Position numbers and translations under genes: made by a program. 17,850 nucleotides of DNA from Spartobacteria bacterium UBA5019 (GTDB lineage Bacteria; Verrucomicrobiota; Verrucomicrobiia; Chthoniobacterales; Terrimicrobiaceae), in NCBI GenBank assembly GCA_002396485.1, contig DGXZ01000073.1, positions 5,979 through 23,828 on the forward strand, written 5' to 3'. Position 1 is the stretch's first letter. Each line of letters begins with the position of its first letter. This document shows positions 7,536 through 15,178 of the stretch, one piece after another. The notes beneath the pieces were generated by a model. The model saw nothing but the letters and a program-made list of their open reading frames with translations. It did not search any database and had not been told where the DNA came from.

Positions 7536-7564
7536 AATTTACGCGCCGATTTCCGGGATGTCGA
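7536..7564 (-). promoter_or_regulatory. candidate sigma-70-type promoter of the PilT block
   Basis: On the minus strand TCGACA (7564-7559, one mismatch to TTGACA) is separated by exactly 17 nt from TAAATT (7541-7536, four of six matches to TATAAT). The predicted transcription start falls at about 7529, on the GTG start codon itself, so the mRNA would be leaderless. The match is moderate and untested. Confidence 0.35.
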
Positions 7565-7644
7565 GAGCTTTATGGCATGGCAAACCCCGGCAAATTCTGC
7601 CTCTTTTTCTTCTGAGGTGTGGTTTCAAGCTGCCTGATGCAGGG

Positions 7645-7660
7645 TGGCACAGCGGATGCT
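7645..7660 (+). promoter_or_regulatory. sigma-54-type promoter of the flagellar operon
   Basis: TGGCAC-AGCGG-ATGCT closely matches the sigma-54 consensus TGGCAC-N5-TTGCW. The invariant GG (7646-7647) and GC (7658-7659) are exactly 10 nt apart. The predicted start, about 12 nt after the GC, is near 7671, four bases before the flgF ATG. Sigma-54 control of rod, ring and hook genes is well known in other flagellated bacteria. No sigma-54 or activator gene is in the window, and no enhancer site was identified. Confidence 0.6.
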
Positions 7661-7674
7661 ACGTAAATGACATT

Positions 7675-8427
7675 ATGGTAGAAGGAATTTACACCAATGC
7701 CGCTTCGCTCTCCGCTCTTGAGCGCTGGCAACAAACTATTTCACAGAATCTTGCGTCTGCAAACGTGGCTGGCTTTAAAAAAGCCAATTTCGCCATCGAA
7801 AGCGACCAGAAGAAGACGACGGAATACTCGCCCGATGGAGTCACTGCTGCTCGGCACTCCGGAGGCATTCCATCTCGCGTAACCAGTGTCAATTTTTCCC
7901 CCGGTGACATAAAAACCACCGGGAAAAATACCGATTTTGCAGTCGATGGTCCTGGTTTTTTCCAAGTTCAAAATACCAACGGCAAGAATCTCTACACAAG
8001 AGATGGCGAGTTTCATATTAATCAAGATAATACTCTTGTAACCAAAGAAGGGCTTCCTGTTCTTGGCGATGGTGGTCCGATCACGGTTGACCCCGACAAA
8101 GGTCAACTCGTTGTTGCAAAGGATGGGTCCATTTCCCAAGGGGATAATCTTCTGGGCCGACTGAACCTCTATGATTTTGAGGAGCCCGAGCAACTGACCC
8201 GTGTCGAGGGAGGATTTTTTGAACCACCTGAAAGTGCCGGCACTCCACAGGCCCTAGATCAGGTTTCCATCACCCAAGGTGCCATTGAGTCCAGCAATGT
8301 CGCGCCCATGTCGGAACTTGTGAACCTTATCGCCGTATCGCGTGCTTACGAGGCCTCGCAGCGCTCGGCGACCTCTCACGACGATCTCATTTCAAAAGCC
8401 ATCAACTCACTCGGCGCAACAGCCTAA
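7675..8427 (+). CDS. flgF: flagellar proximal rod protein FlgF
   Basis: 250 aa, a flagellar rod protein of the FlgF/FlgG class. The N-terminal helix with the rod motif (SQNLASANVAGFKKANF, about 22-38), the central GKNTDFAVDGPGFFQVQ segment (about 82-98) with LYTRDGEFHINQDNTLV after it, and the C-terminal MSELVNLIAVSRAYEASQR are all typical. FlgF is chosen over a second FlgG by its position directly before a canonical flgG and by its more divergent ends. The reading frame is open far upstream, but family length and the N-terminus place the start at the ATG at 7675. There is no Shine-Dalgarno, and the sigma-54-like element predicts an almost leaderless transcript. Confidence 0.88.
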   Translation: MVEGIYTNAASLSALERWQQTISQNLASANVAGFKKANFAIESDQKKTTEYSPDGVTAARHSGGIPSRVTSVNFSPGDIKTTGKNTDFAVDGPGFFQVQNTNGKNLYTRDGEFHINQDNTLVTKEGLPVLGDGGPITVDPDKGQLVVAKDGSISQGDNLLGRLNLYDFEEPEQLTRVEGGFFEPPESAGTPQALDQVSITQGAIESSNVAPMSELVNLIAVSRAYEASQRSATSHDDLISKAINSLGATA

Positions 8428-8439
8428 CCATAAACTACT

Positions 8440-9222
8440 ATGTTAAGAGCACTTCAAGCCGCTTCCACAGGAATGGAAGCCCAACAGATGAACCTCAACA
8501 CGATAGCTAATAACCTTGCTAACGTGAATACAACCGGTTTTAAGAAAAATAAGATCGAGTTCCAAGACATGCTCTACCAGAAAAAGCGCGAGGTTGGCGC
8601 CGAGCAGGGGGCAGGAAATCTCACACCGACATCAGTGGAGGTCGGTAATGGAACTCGCGTGGTCTCGACCGCAAAAATCTACACTCAAGGCCAAGTCACT
8701 CAAACCGGGGAAAAAATGGACGTTGCCATTCAAGGTGACGGCTTTTTTGAGGTTCAGCGTCCAGATGGCACTACGGCTTACACCCGCGATGGTGGTTTCA
8801 AGCTCGGTTCAGATGGGCGTGTGGTGACCAACGATGGCTTGCCTGTTCTTGGAGGTTTCCAGCCGATCCCGGTGGATGCCCAGAATGTTAGCATCTCTTC
8901 AACCGGCCAAGTGACCGTTGAGACTCCTGGTGGACAGCAGAATTTCCAGCTTCAGCTCGTGCGTTTTAACAACCCTGCCGGTCTGCGTAGCGCGGGCGGC
9001 AATCTTTTTGACGAGACCCCGGCCAGTGGCGCTCCAAATCTCGGCAATCCTGGTCAGGCTGGATTCGGATCGCTTCTGCAAAACCACCTCGAAACCTCCA
9101 ACGTGAATGTTGCAGAGGAAATGGTGAATATGATCCTCGCTCAGCGTGCCTATGAAGTGAATGCCAAGGCGATTCAATCATCCGACCAGATGATGGAGCA
9201 GGCGAACAACATCAAGCGTTAA
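8440..9222 (+). CDS. flgG: flagellar distal rod protein FlgG
   Basis: 260 aa, the same length as enterobacterial FlgG. FlgG forms the distal rod that crosses the periplasm through the P and L rings. The N-terminus MLRALQAASTGMEAQQMNLN followed by TIANNLANVNTTGFKK is canonical. The FlgG-specific insertion (about 46-72, YQKKREVGAEQGAGN) is present, as are MDVAIQGDGFFEV (about 93-105) and the C-terminal MVNMILAQRAYEVNAKAI. It starts 12 nt after flgF in an A/T-rich context without a Shine-Dalgarno, and its TAA overlaps the flgA ATG by one base (TAATG), so the two are probably translationally coupled. Confidence 0.96.
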   Translation: MLRALQAASTGMEAQQMNLNTIANNLANVNTTGFKKNKIEFQDMLYQKKREVGAEQGAGNLTPTSVEVGNGTRVVSTAKIYTQGQVTQTGEKMDVAIQGDGFFEVQRPDGTTAYTRDGGFKLGSDGRVVTNDGLPVLGGFQPIPVDAQNVSISSTGQVTVETPGGQQNFQLQLVRFNNPAGLRSAGGNLFDETPASGAPNLGNPGQAGFGSLLQNHLETSNVNVAEEMVNMILAQRAYEVNAKAIQSSDQMMEQANNIKR

Positions 9223-10031
9223 TGAATCTTTTTACCGCATTTTTCCTTCCCATCGTGGCGGCAGCGTCTTTGCAGGCTGGCGATTTGGGAGGTATTACCG
9301 CCCCGCTGGCCAATGCGCCCGTGAACCCGGTGGCTGCCAGTTTTCAAAAGTCCGAGCCTGCAGCGCCCGCCGTGGTGACATCGCTGGGCACAGTAACCAT
9401 CGGTGAGCGCGAGGTTCTCGACGCCTTGCAGCGCGAACTCATCGCCCGCTACTCACTGGAGGGCGACCTCAAGCTATCGCTCGCCCAAGAGTGGAAGCCT
9501 CTCGAACTCCGAAATGGCCGCGATTGGAAGTTGATCATCGATCAAGCTCCGCTGGGTGGGCTTTCATCAAGGCCCCAAGTGCTCTTCCATATCGAATCCG
9601 GCGGCAATCAAGTTGGCTCTTGGCAGGAGAGCCTTCGAGCCTCTCTCTGGCGTCCTGTGTGGGTCGCTACCCGCCGCCTTGATCGCGGAGCAAAGCTCGA
9701 TTCCTCCTCCTGCGCATTAAAAAATATCGATACCCTTGCAGAAAACCTCTCTTTCGTCCCGGCGGATACCGACCTCTCCATTTATGAGATGGCCCAAGGC
9801 GTGGGACAAGACCGACCTCTCACCTCACGTGATCTGTCTCTGCGTCCCTTGGTTCGCAAAAACCAATTGGTTGACGTGATCGTCTCCGAGGGATCGCTCA
9901 ATATCACCATGAAGGGCTTGGCACTTGGCACAGCTGGTGCTGGGGAAATGGTAAGTATCCGAAATCCCGATAGCCGGAAGGACTTTCAAGCCAAAGTCGT
10001 CGGAATCAATACCGTCCAAGTTAAATTTTGA
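9222..10031 (+). CDS. flgA: flagellar P-ring assembly chaperone FlgA
   Basis: 269 aa. FlgA is a periplasmic chaperone for FlgI polymerisation into the P ring. A signal peptide (MNLFTAFFLPIVAAASLQAG, cut near residue 19) is followed by a poorly conserved region. The SAF/FlgA C-terminal region (about 145-269) is recognisable: VWVATRRLDRGAKL, then RPLTSRDLSLRPLVRKNQLVDVIV, and the ending GEMVSIRNPDSRKDFQAKVVG. The LTSRDL...LVRKNQ.V pattern is diagnostic. The start overlaps the flgG stop, and the TGA is 8 nt before the chosen flgH ATG. Confidence 0.9.
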   Translation: MNLFTAFFLPIVAAASLQAGDLGGITAPLANAPVNPVAASFQKSEPAAPAVVTSLGTVTIGEREVLDALQRELIARYSLEGDLKLSLAQEWKPLELRNGRDWKLIIDQAPLGGLSSRPQVLFHIESGGNQVGSWQESLRASLWRPVWVATRRLDRGAKLDSSSCALKNIDTLAENLSFVPADTDLSIYEMAQGVGQDRPLTSRDLSLRPLVRKNQLVDVIVSEGSLNITMKGLALGTAGAGEMVSIRNPDSRKDFQAKVVGINTVQVKF

Positions 10032-10039
10032 GTTCAACC

Positions 10040-10723
10040 ATGAAATTTTCCTCTGCATTTCTCTTTTCCGCATGTGCCTTTTCCGCATTCACCCTCACCG
10101 GCAACTCCGTCCAAGCCGGATCCCTTTGGCTGAAGGAAGGTTCTAATGAACAGAGCATGTTTGCTGATAAAATCGCCCGCAATATTGGCGATATTCTCAC
10201 GATTGTTGTCTCGGAGGATACCTCCACCCAGCAAACCGCCCGAATCAAGACCTACGAGAATACACAAGGCGGTGCCGGTATTTTCCCAGCACTCAACGCC
10301 ACATTGAATGGTTTTGTTCAAGCGCTGCCAGGCTGGCTGAGCAAGTCAACAGGTGGAACCGTGGATCAGAACGATGTCACTATCCCAACCCTCGATATCG
10401 CCGCCAAGAGCGAGTGGAACGGTGGTGGTGACACTCAAAACACTCTCACTTTAACGAACCGCACCGCCGTCACGGTGGTGGACGTTTTGCCAAATGGAAA
10501 TCTTGTTGTGGAAGGCGCCAAGATCATTCGCGCCGGCCAAGAATCCCAATACGCTTACATGCGCGGCATTGTTCGGCCGATCGACATTGCCTCCGATAAT
10601 ACCATTCCCTCCACCAAGATCGCTGACGCACAGGTCGAGTTTATTCCCGAAGGCGAGCTCTCTGAAGCCCAGAAGAAGGGTTGGCTCGTGCGTATGTGGG
10701 ATAAAATCAGGCCCATGCCTTAA
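10040..10723 (+). CDS. flgH: flagellar L-ring protein FlgH
   Basis: 227 aa. FlgH forms the L ring in the outer membrane around the rod. Diagnostic segments are SLWLKEGSNEQSMFADKIAR (start of the mature protein), NIGDILTIVVSEDTS, KSEWNGGGDTQNTLTLTNR, and the end VLPNGNLVVEGAKIIRAGQE followed by VRPIDIASDNTIPSTKIADA. FlgH is normally a lipoprotein, but here the signal peptide seems to end VQA/GS with no cysteine at the cleavage point. The only nearby cysteine, C12 in LFSAC, has too short a hydrophobic stretch before it. A TTG at 10028 overlapping the flgA stop would add four residues; the ATG at 10040 is preferred. Confidence 0.92.
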   Translation: MKFSSAFLFSACAFSAFTLTGNSVQAGSLWLKEGSNEQSMFADKIARNIGDILTIVVSEDTSTQQTARIKTYENTQGGAGIFPALNATLNGFVQALPGWLSKSTGGTVDQNDVTIPTLDIAAKSEWNGGGDTQNTLTLTNRTAVTVVDVLPNGNLVVEGAKIIRAGQESQYAYMRGIVRPIDIASDNTIPSTKIADAQVEFIPEGELSEAQKKGWLVRMWDKIRPMP

Positions 10724-10734
10724 TTTTTAAAATT

Positions 10735-11886
10735 GTGAAAAATTTCGCTCTCATTCCTCTTTTTACAGCTCTTATCGCCAGCCCGCTTCCTGCACAGGTC
10801 GGCGACTCCTCGCCTATCACGCTGAATTACTCAGGCGGTTCGCGCATCAAGGATCTCATTGATGTTGAAGGTGCCCGGGATAACCAATTGAACGGCTATG
10901 GTCTCGTGGTCGGTCTTGCCGGCACGGGCGATAGCAAAATCGACTCCACGCTCCAGAGCATTGCCAATGCCTTGAAAACTTACGGGATCAATGTGCCCCG
11001 CGATGCCATCAAGTCTGGCAACGTGGCCGCCGTGATGGTGACAGCCGATATCGGTCCATTCGCCAAACCGGGATCCCGTTTGGATGTCACGGTTTCGTCT
11101 ATGGGTGATTCCAAGACACTCCAAGGAGGCGTGCTCCTTCAAGTTCCACTGCAGGGTGCTGATAAAACTGTCTACGCCGTAGCTCAAGGCCCCATCGCTG
11201 TCGGAGGCTTTCTTGGTGGTCAAGGCGGGCCTGGTGGAGCCACTGTCCAGAAAAATTTCCCGACCGTGGGCACGATCCCAAATGGTGCCATTGTCGAACG
11301 CGAAGTTCCGACCCAGATCGTTCAAAACGGCTCCATGAATCTTAATCTCCGTGAGGCGGATTACATCTCAGCCGCCCGCATGGCGGAAGCAATCAATCGT
11401 GTTTTTCCGAATACGGCCGTGGCTCGCGATGGACGCACCGTGAATGTGATCGTTCCTCCGGAATACAGCTCCTACGAAGTAAACTTTCTCGCCAGTCTGG
11501 GCGGCATCGAACTGGAGCCTGACTCCGTTGCCCGTGTCGTCATCAATGAGCGCACTGGTGTCATCGTTGCCACTTCAAATGTTCGAGTGTCCAAGGTAGC
11601 TGTCAGCCACGGTTCGCTCACCATTTCCATCGCTTCCACCCTCACGGCCAGCCAACCGAACGCCCCGCTCATCGGCAATGCCGCCGGGCAGACCGTTGTT
11701 TTGCCCAGCACGACTACTGGCGTCGATGAGCAGAAAGGCTCCTTCAAAGTCGTCGAGGAAGCCCCCACTATCGAGAAGGTCGCGGCCGCACTCAATGCCC
11801 TAGGCGTATCGACCCGCGACATGATGTCCATCTTTCAAACCATGAAACGCGCTGGTGCCCTTCAGGCCGAACTCGTCTTAAATTAA
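10735..11886 (+). CDS. flgI: flagellar P-ring protein FlgI
   Basis: 383 aa, close to the usual ~365 aa. FlgI builds the periplasmic P ring. It starts with GTG and a signal peptide ending PLPAQ. The mature N-terminus SRIKDLIDVEGARDNQLNGYG followed by LVVGLAGTGDS is the family signature. IPNGAIVEREVP, LNLREADYISAARMAEAIN, VIVPPEYS and the C-terminal TIEKVAAALNALGVSTRDMMSIFQ segment all fit. It lies 11 nt after flgH, with an A/T-rich leader and no Shine-Dalgarno, and the rod-binding flgJ gene follows after 2 nt. Confidence 0.95.
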   Translation: MKNFALIPLFTALIASPLPAQVGDSSPITLNYSGGSRIKDLIDVEGARDNQLNGYGLVVGLAGTGDSKIDSTLQSIANALKTYGINVPRDAIKSGNVAAVMVTADIGPFAKPGSRLDVTVSSMGDSKTLQGGVLLQVPLQGADKTVYAVAQGPIAVGGFLGGQGGPGGATVQKNFPTVGTIPNGAIVEREVPTQIVQNGSMNLNLREADYISAARMAEAINRVFPNTAVARDGRTVNVIVPPEYSSYEVNFLASLGGIELEPDSVARVVINERTGVIVATSNVRVSKVAVSHGSLTISIASTLTASQPNAPLIGNAAGQTVVLPSTTTGVDEQKGSFKVVEEAPTIEKVAAALNALGVSTRDMMSIFQTMKRAGALQAELVLN

Positions 11887-11888
11887 CT

Positions 11889-12215
11889 ATGGAAATCTCA
11901 GCCCTCACTCCCAAAACTTTGCCGGGTCTCACGCCCATGCCGTCCAATGTCCAAACTGCAGCAAAAGGCAAAATCTCCTCACCCGAGGATGCAAAAATTG
12001 CCGACTCCTGCAAACAGTTCGAATCGATCCTGTGGCGCAGTATGCTGGAAAAGGCCCTGCAGCCCATGATGAATCAAGAAACGCCGGGAGCCGATAAGAC
12101 AGGAACTTACAACTATTTCCTTTCAAATACCATTTCCGAGTCCGTGAGTGGAGGTGCAAACGGTATTTCTTCGCTCCTTCAGGCCCAGCTTTTAAAGAAA
12201 CCTCAATCTATTTAA
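11889..12215 (+). CDS. flgJ: rod-binding protein FlgJ, N-terminal domain only
   Basis: 108 aa, matching only the N-terminal rod-binding part of enterobacterial FlgJ. The core DAKIADSCKQFESILWRSML (37-56) and GTYNYFLSNTISESVSGGANGISSLLQ segments are typical. The C-terminal muramidase domain of FlgJ in gammaproteobacteria is absent, as in many other phyla, so a separate peptidoglycan hydrolase must open the wall for rod growth. It probably acts as a scaffold or cap for rod assembly in the periplasm. It begins 2 nt after the flgI stop, and flgN follows after 4 nt. Confidence 0.85.
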   Translation: MEISALTPKTLPGLTPMPSNVQTAAKGKISSPEDAKIADSCKQFESILWRSMLEKALQPMMNQETPGADKTGTYNYFLSNTISESVSGGANGISSLLQAQLLKKPQSI

Positions 12216-12219
12216 AATT

Positions 12220-12720
12220 ATGAACATCCAAGAGAAATTCAAAGAGATCGTCTCCGCCCTGCAAAACGAACTCCAAGAGTATGGTGGGCTCCTCCACCTC
12301 TTCGATCGTCAGCAAAAGTGCATCGTTCACCAAGATCCCACGGGATTTTTGGATATCAATATCGATGTGGATGAGCAGATTGCCAAACTTACGCGCATCC
12401 GCGAGCAACGGGAGGAGTTAGTTCGTCAGACGGCATTTGCTATCGGAAAGTCCGCTGATATCACCCTCTCCGCTCTCACCCACAACTTCCAAGCCGAGCA
12501 TCAACCGCTCCTGCGCGCTCTCATCGACGAGATTAACGACCTTATCACCCGCACCCAGCGCCGCACCCGCCAAAACCGGATGCTCCTCGCTCAGTGCGTG
12601 GAATCGGCACGACAATTGCTTTCAGTAAGGAACCCCGGAGCAATGCCAGGCACCTACGGGGCTCACGGACAGATCAGAACAACATACATCCAGGAAAAAT
12701 ACACAGCAGCTGTCGCCTGA
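12220..12720 (+). CDS. flgN: flagellar export chaperone FlgN
   Basis: 166 aa, all-helical, cysteine-poor and charge-rich, as expected for FlgN, which keeps the hook-filament junction proteins FlgK and FlgL in an export-competent state. The pattern LQNELQEYGGLLHLFDRQQKCI at the start, DEQIAKLTRIREQREELV in the middle and a helix ending NRMLLAQCVESARQLL fits the family. The short tail with TYGAHGQ resembles the C-terminus of other FlgN proteins. Position directly before flgK and flgL is the strongest argument. Sequence alone gives moderate support. Confidence 0.82.
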   Translation: MNIQEKFKEIVSALQNELQEYGGLLHLFDRQQKCIVHQDPTGFLDINIDVDEQIAKLTRIREQREELVRQTAFAIGKSADITLSALTHNFQAEHQPLLRALIDEINDLITRTQRRTRQNRMLLAQCVESARQLLSVRNPGAMPGTYGAHGQIRTTYIQEKYTAAVA

Positions 12721-12751
12721 CGAGTTCAGGCCAGGCCGCCTCGAAAACTCA

Positions 12752-12761
12752 ACAAGGAAGT
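12752..12761 (+). promoter_or_regulatory. flgK Shine-Dalgarno inside a CsrA-like site
   Basis: ACAAGGAAGT matches the CsrA consensus core ACARGGAUGU at nine of ten positions, and its GGA is part of the AAGGAAG Shine-Dalgarno 7 nt before the flgK ATG. A second GGA at 12693-12695, in AGGAAA, could serve as a partner site. CsrA bound here would block ribosomes. csrA and its antagonist fliW are the last two genes of the same operon. Confidence 0.5.
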
Positions 12762-12767
12762 TAAAAT

Positions 12768-14201
12768 ATGTCAGGCCTCATCGGATCACTCCAAAATAGC
12801 AGCAACGCCCTCCGCGTCCAATCCAAAGGACTTGAAGTCGCAGGAAAAAACCTGGCGAACATCAACAATCGTGGCTACGCTAAGCAACGCGTCGAAATTG
12901 GTGACAGAGGTTCCATCGACACCGGCATCGCCACAGAAAGCATGGGCGTCGAAGCCATGGGCCTGCGCCAAAACCGCGACGCCCTCCTCGACAAGAGCGT
13001 CATGCGGGAAATTACTTCCACCAGCTCCCTCGAAGCCGCCAAAAAAGTCCTCGAAAGCGCTGAAACCGCCCTCGGCCAGTTCCTCGACCGCACCAAAGAC
13101 TCGACTTCCATCCAAAATGCCTCCGGTGCCAGCGGGGGGGGGATTAGTGATGCTTTAACCGATTTCTTCAACGCATGGGAAAGTTTTTCCGTTAAGCCAA
13201 ATGATGTTGGTGAAAAGCAGGTGCTTTTAGCTAAAGCTCAGATTCTTGCTGATAAAATTAACTCCACGGATAAGCGCCTCGCTCAAGTCCAGTCAGATGC
13301 TGACGCTCAACTCACAACTGACGTTGGCGTTGTCAACGGACTCCTCGCAGAAATCGCCAAAACCAACGAATACATCGCCAAAGCGGAACTTGTGAGGCCT
13401 TTCTCGGCAGTGGACCTCCGCGATCAGCGTCAGGCCAAGCTTGAGGAACTCTCTCAATATATCAATGTCCAGTTTGAGCCCATCGTGCCAGATGGCTTGG
13501 GTCAGATCACCGTGACGTCAAACGGAATCAATTTGATCGATGGCAAAGATGTGCTCGGGAAATACAACTATGACACAGCGAACCGCGCTCTGAAATTCGA
13601 CGCCGATGATACAAGCAAGAGCAAAACCTTCACACTTGCAGATCTTCCTGAAGGTAAGCTCGGAGCTCAGATCACTGCCTCGACATCGGATGTCAAAGAG
13701 GCTCGCGATGGCATCTCTCTCCTCGCAACAAATTTGAGTTCTTCTATCAACACGGTTTATAGCCAAGTTGATACAACGAATAACCCACAGTTCTTTTCTG
13801 CACCCGCAGCTGGTTCAAAAATCACATTAAATTCCGCAATCACTGCAAATACCCTTAAGGGTTCTGCCAAAGCAGGAGCCAATGATATTGCTCTTCAAAT
13901 TGCCAGTCTTGGAACAGCCGCCATTGCAGGTCTCGGAACGAATGTCACATTTGTAGGTCACTTCAATAAAACAGTAACCATTATTGCTCAAGAGCTTAAC
14001 ACGACAAATGTCCGTCTCGAAGACCAGAAACTCAGCGAAGAAATGGCTGTATCCAATCGAGATGCCTTCAGCGGCGTCTCTCAAGATGAGGAAATGACGG
14101 ACCTCATGAAATTCCAGCGAAGTTTTCAAGCTTCGGCTCGCCACGTCAATGTCATCGATACCCTTCTCGAGCAAGTTGTCAATCGCCTCGGAGTAGGCTA
14201 A
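12768..14201 (+). CDS. flgK: flagellar hook-associated protein 1 (FlgK)
   Basis: 477 aa. FlgK is the first hook-filament junction protein, exported with FlgN help and placed on the hook tip. The N-terminus LIGSLQNSSNALRVQSKGLE followed by VAGKNLANINNRGYAKQRVE is the rod/hook family motif, and the C-terminus EEMTDLMKFQRSFQASARHV followed by NVIDTLLEQVVNRLG is canonical. It is somewhat shorter than the ~550 aa of enterobacteria, with the loss in the variable middle. Codons 123-125 form a G9 run, and base composition becomes clearly more A/T-rich just after it, returning to G/C-rich codons after about 13260 and dropping again around 13760-13990. It is the only gene of the operon with a strong Shine-Dalgarno. 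Confidence 0.94.
   Translation: MSGLIGSLQNSSNALRVQSKGLEVAGKNLANINNRGYAKQRVEIGDRGSIDTGIATESMGVEAMGLRQNRDALLDKSVMREITSTSSLEAAKKVLESAETALGQFLDRTKDSTSIQNASGASGGGISDALTDFFNAWESFSVKPNDVGEKQVLLAKAQILADKINSTDKRLAQVQSDADAQLTTDVGVVNGLLAEIAKTNEYIAKAELVRPFSAVDLRDQRQAKLEELSQYINVQFEPIVPDGLGQITVTSNGINLIDGKDVLGKYNYDTANRALKFDADDTSKSKTFTLADLPEGKLGAQITASTSDVKEARDGISLLATNLSSSINTVYSQVDTTNNPQFFSAPAAGSKITLNSAITANTLKGSAKAGANDIALQIASLGTAAIAGLGTNVTFVGHFNKTVTIIAQELNTTNVRLEDQKLSEEMAVSNRDAFSGVSQDEEMTDLMKFQRSFQASARHVNVIDTLLEQVVNRLGVG
13134..13142 (+). repeat. G9 homopolymer in flgK
   Basis: Nine consecutive G encode Gly123-Gly125 of FlgK. A one-base slip shifts the frame; one alternative frame stops at about 13158, giving a truncated protein that lacks the C-terminal polymerisation domain. 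Runs of this length are known slippage sites. Confidence 0.85.
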
Positions 14202-14215
14202 AAAACTAAAATTCC

Positions 14216-15157
14216 ATGAGAGTTACATTCAATTCCTTTCCAGATACACTGCTCGGCCGTCTGCAGTCACTCGGCAGTGAGCAAAACAAAGCCCTTACTC
14301 AGCTCAGCACGGGTCAGCGTATTTCCGCACCCAGCGATGATGCTCCCGCAATGCAGCGCATTCTCAACCTTCGCGTTGAGAAAAAACAAAACCAGCAATA
14401 CCATCGAAACGCCACGGATGGTTTGGAAGTCAGCAAAGTCACTTTCTCCTCCCTCGAGCAAATTAAAGATCTACTCGTTCGTGCTTCCGAGCTTTCTGCG
14501 AACATTAGCGGAGCCACATCCGAGCAGGAATTCAAAGCCAAAGCCTCCGAGATCGATCAACTCCTTCAACAAGGCTTGAATGTCGCCAATACCAAATTGC
14601 GAGGCAGTTACATTCTGGCAGGCGAAGCTTCTGGAGCTCCTGATGCCCCATTTGTTATCGGATCAAAAAACCCCAGCGGCCAAATATCTCAGATCGATTA
14701 TCGTTACCCCACAACCGATCAGTCCGACGATGCAAATCCCCAGATGCACATCGGTGAGGACACGAAGATTTCCGCTTTCACGACTCCCCGGGAGAATCGG
14801 GAGGTTGCTGATTTGTTGAATAAAATGATTTCAATGCGAAATGCCATGACAGATACGCCGAGTGGCACCGCTACCAAAGCGTCTGCTGTTCTATCCTTGC
14901 GTGCTGATCTTGCCACACAGGAAGACAAGATCCTCTCCGCTTTATCGCGTGCAGGCACAACTCAATACCGCCTTGAGACTGCCATGAAAGACCTTGAAAT
15001 TCGCTATGAGGGCACGGAGAAACTCATCTCGACCGATGCCGATATTGACTTTGCCGAGGCCACTGTGCGCCTCAATCGTGCTCAGATGGCTTACCAAGCC
15101 GCGATCCAGAGCGGTGCTAGAATTCAGAGCAATTCTCTTCTCGACTATCTGCGCTGA
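14216..15157 (+). CDS. flgL: flagellar hook-associated protein 3 (FlgL)
   Basis: 313 aa. FlgL is the second hook-filament junction protein and shares the flagellin fold. The N-terminal helix region contains LTQLSTGQRISAPSDDAPAM, the flagellin-like motif, and the C-terminus DIDFAEATVRLNRAQMAYQA is the matching end helix. The middle (GSYILAGEASGAPDAPFVIG) is typical of FlgL, where GxYxFxGxxT-like segments occur. At 313 aa it is close to the enterobacterial protein (317 aa). It follows flgK after 14 nt without a Shine-Dalgarno. Flagellin itself is not in the window. Confidence 0.92.
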   Translation: MRVTFNSFPDTLLGRLQSLGSEQNKALTQLSTGQRISAPSDDAPAMQRILNLRVEKKQNQQYHRNATDGLEVSKVTFSSLEQIKDLLVRASELSANISGATSEQEFKAKASEIDQLLQQGLNVANTKLRGSYILAGEASGAPDAPFVIGSKNPSGQISQIDYRYPTTDQSDDANPQMHIGEDTKISAFTTPRENREVADLLNKMISMRNAMTDTPSGTATKASAVLSLRADLATQEDKILSALSRAGTTQYRLETAMKDLEIRYEGTEKLISTDADIDFAEATVRLNRAQMAYQAAIQSGARIQSNSLLDYLR

Positions 15158-15178
15158 TTTCTTTAGCTAATCTTCACT

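Noticed and set aside
7288..7674. upstream extension of the flgF reading frame
   Set aside because: It is antisense to the PilT-like gene and crosses the promoter region; the FlgF family N-terminus starts at 7675.
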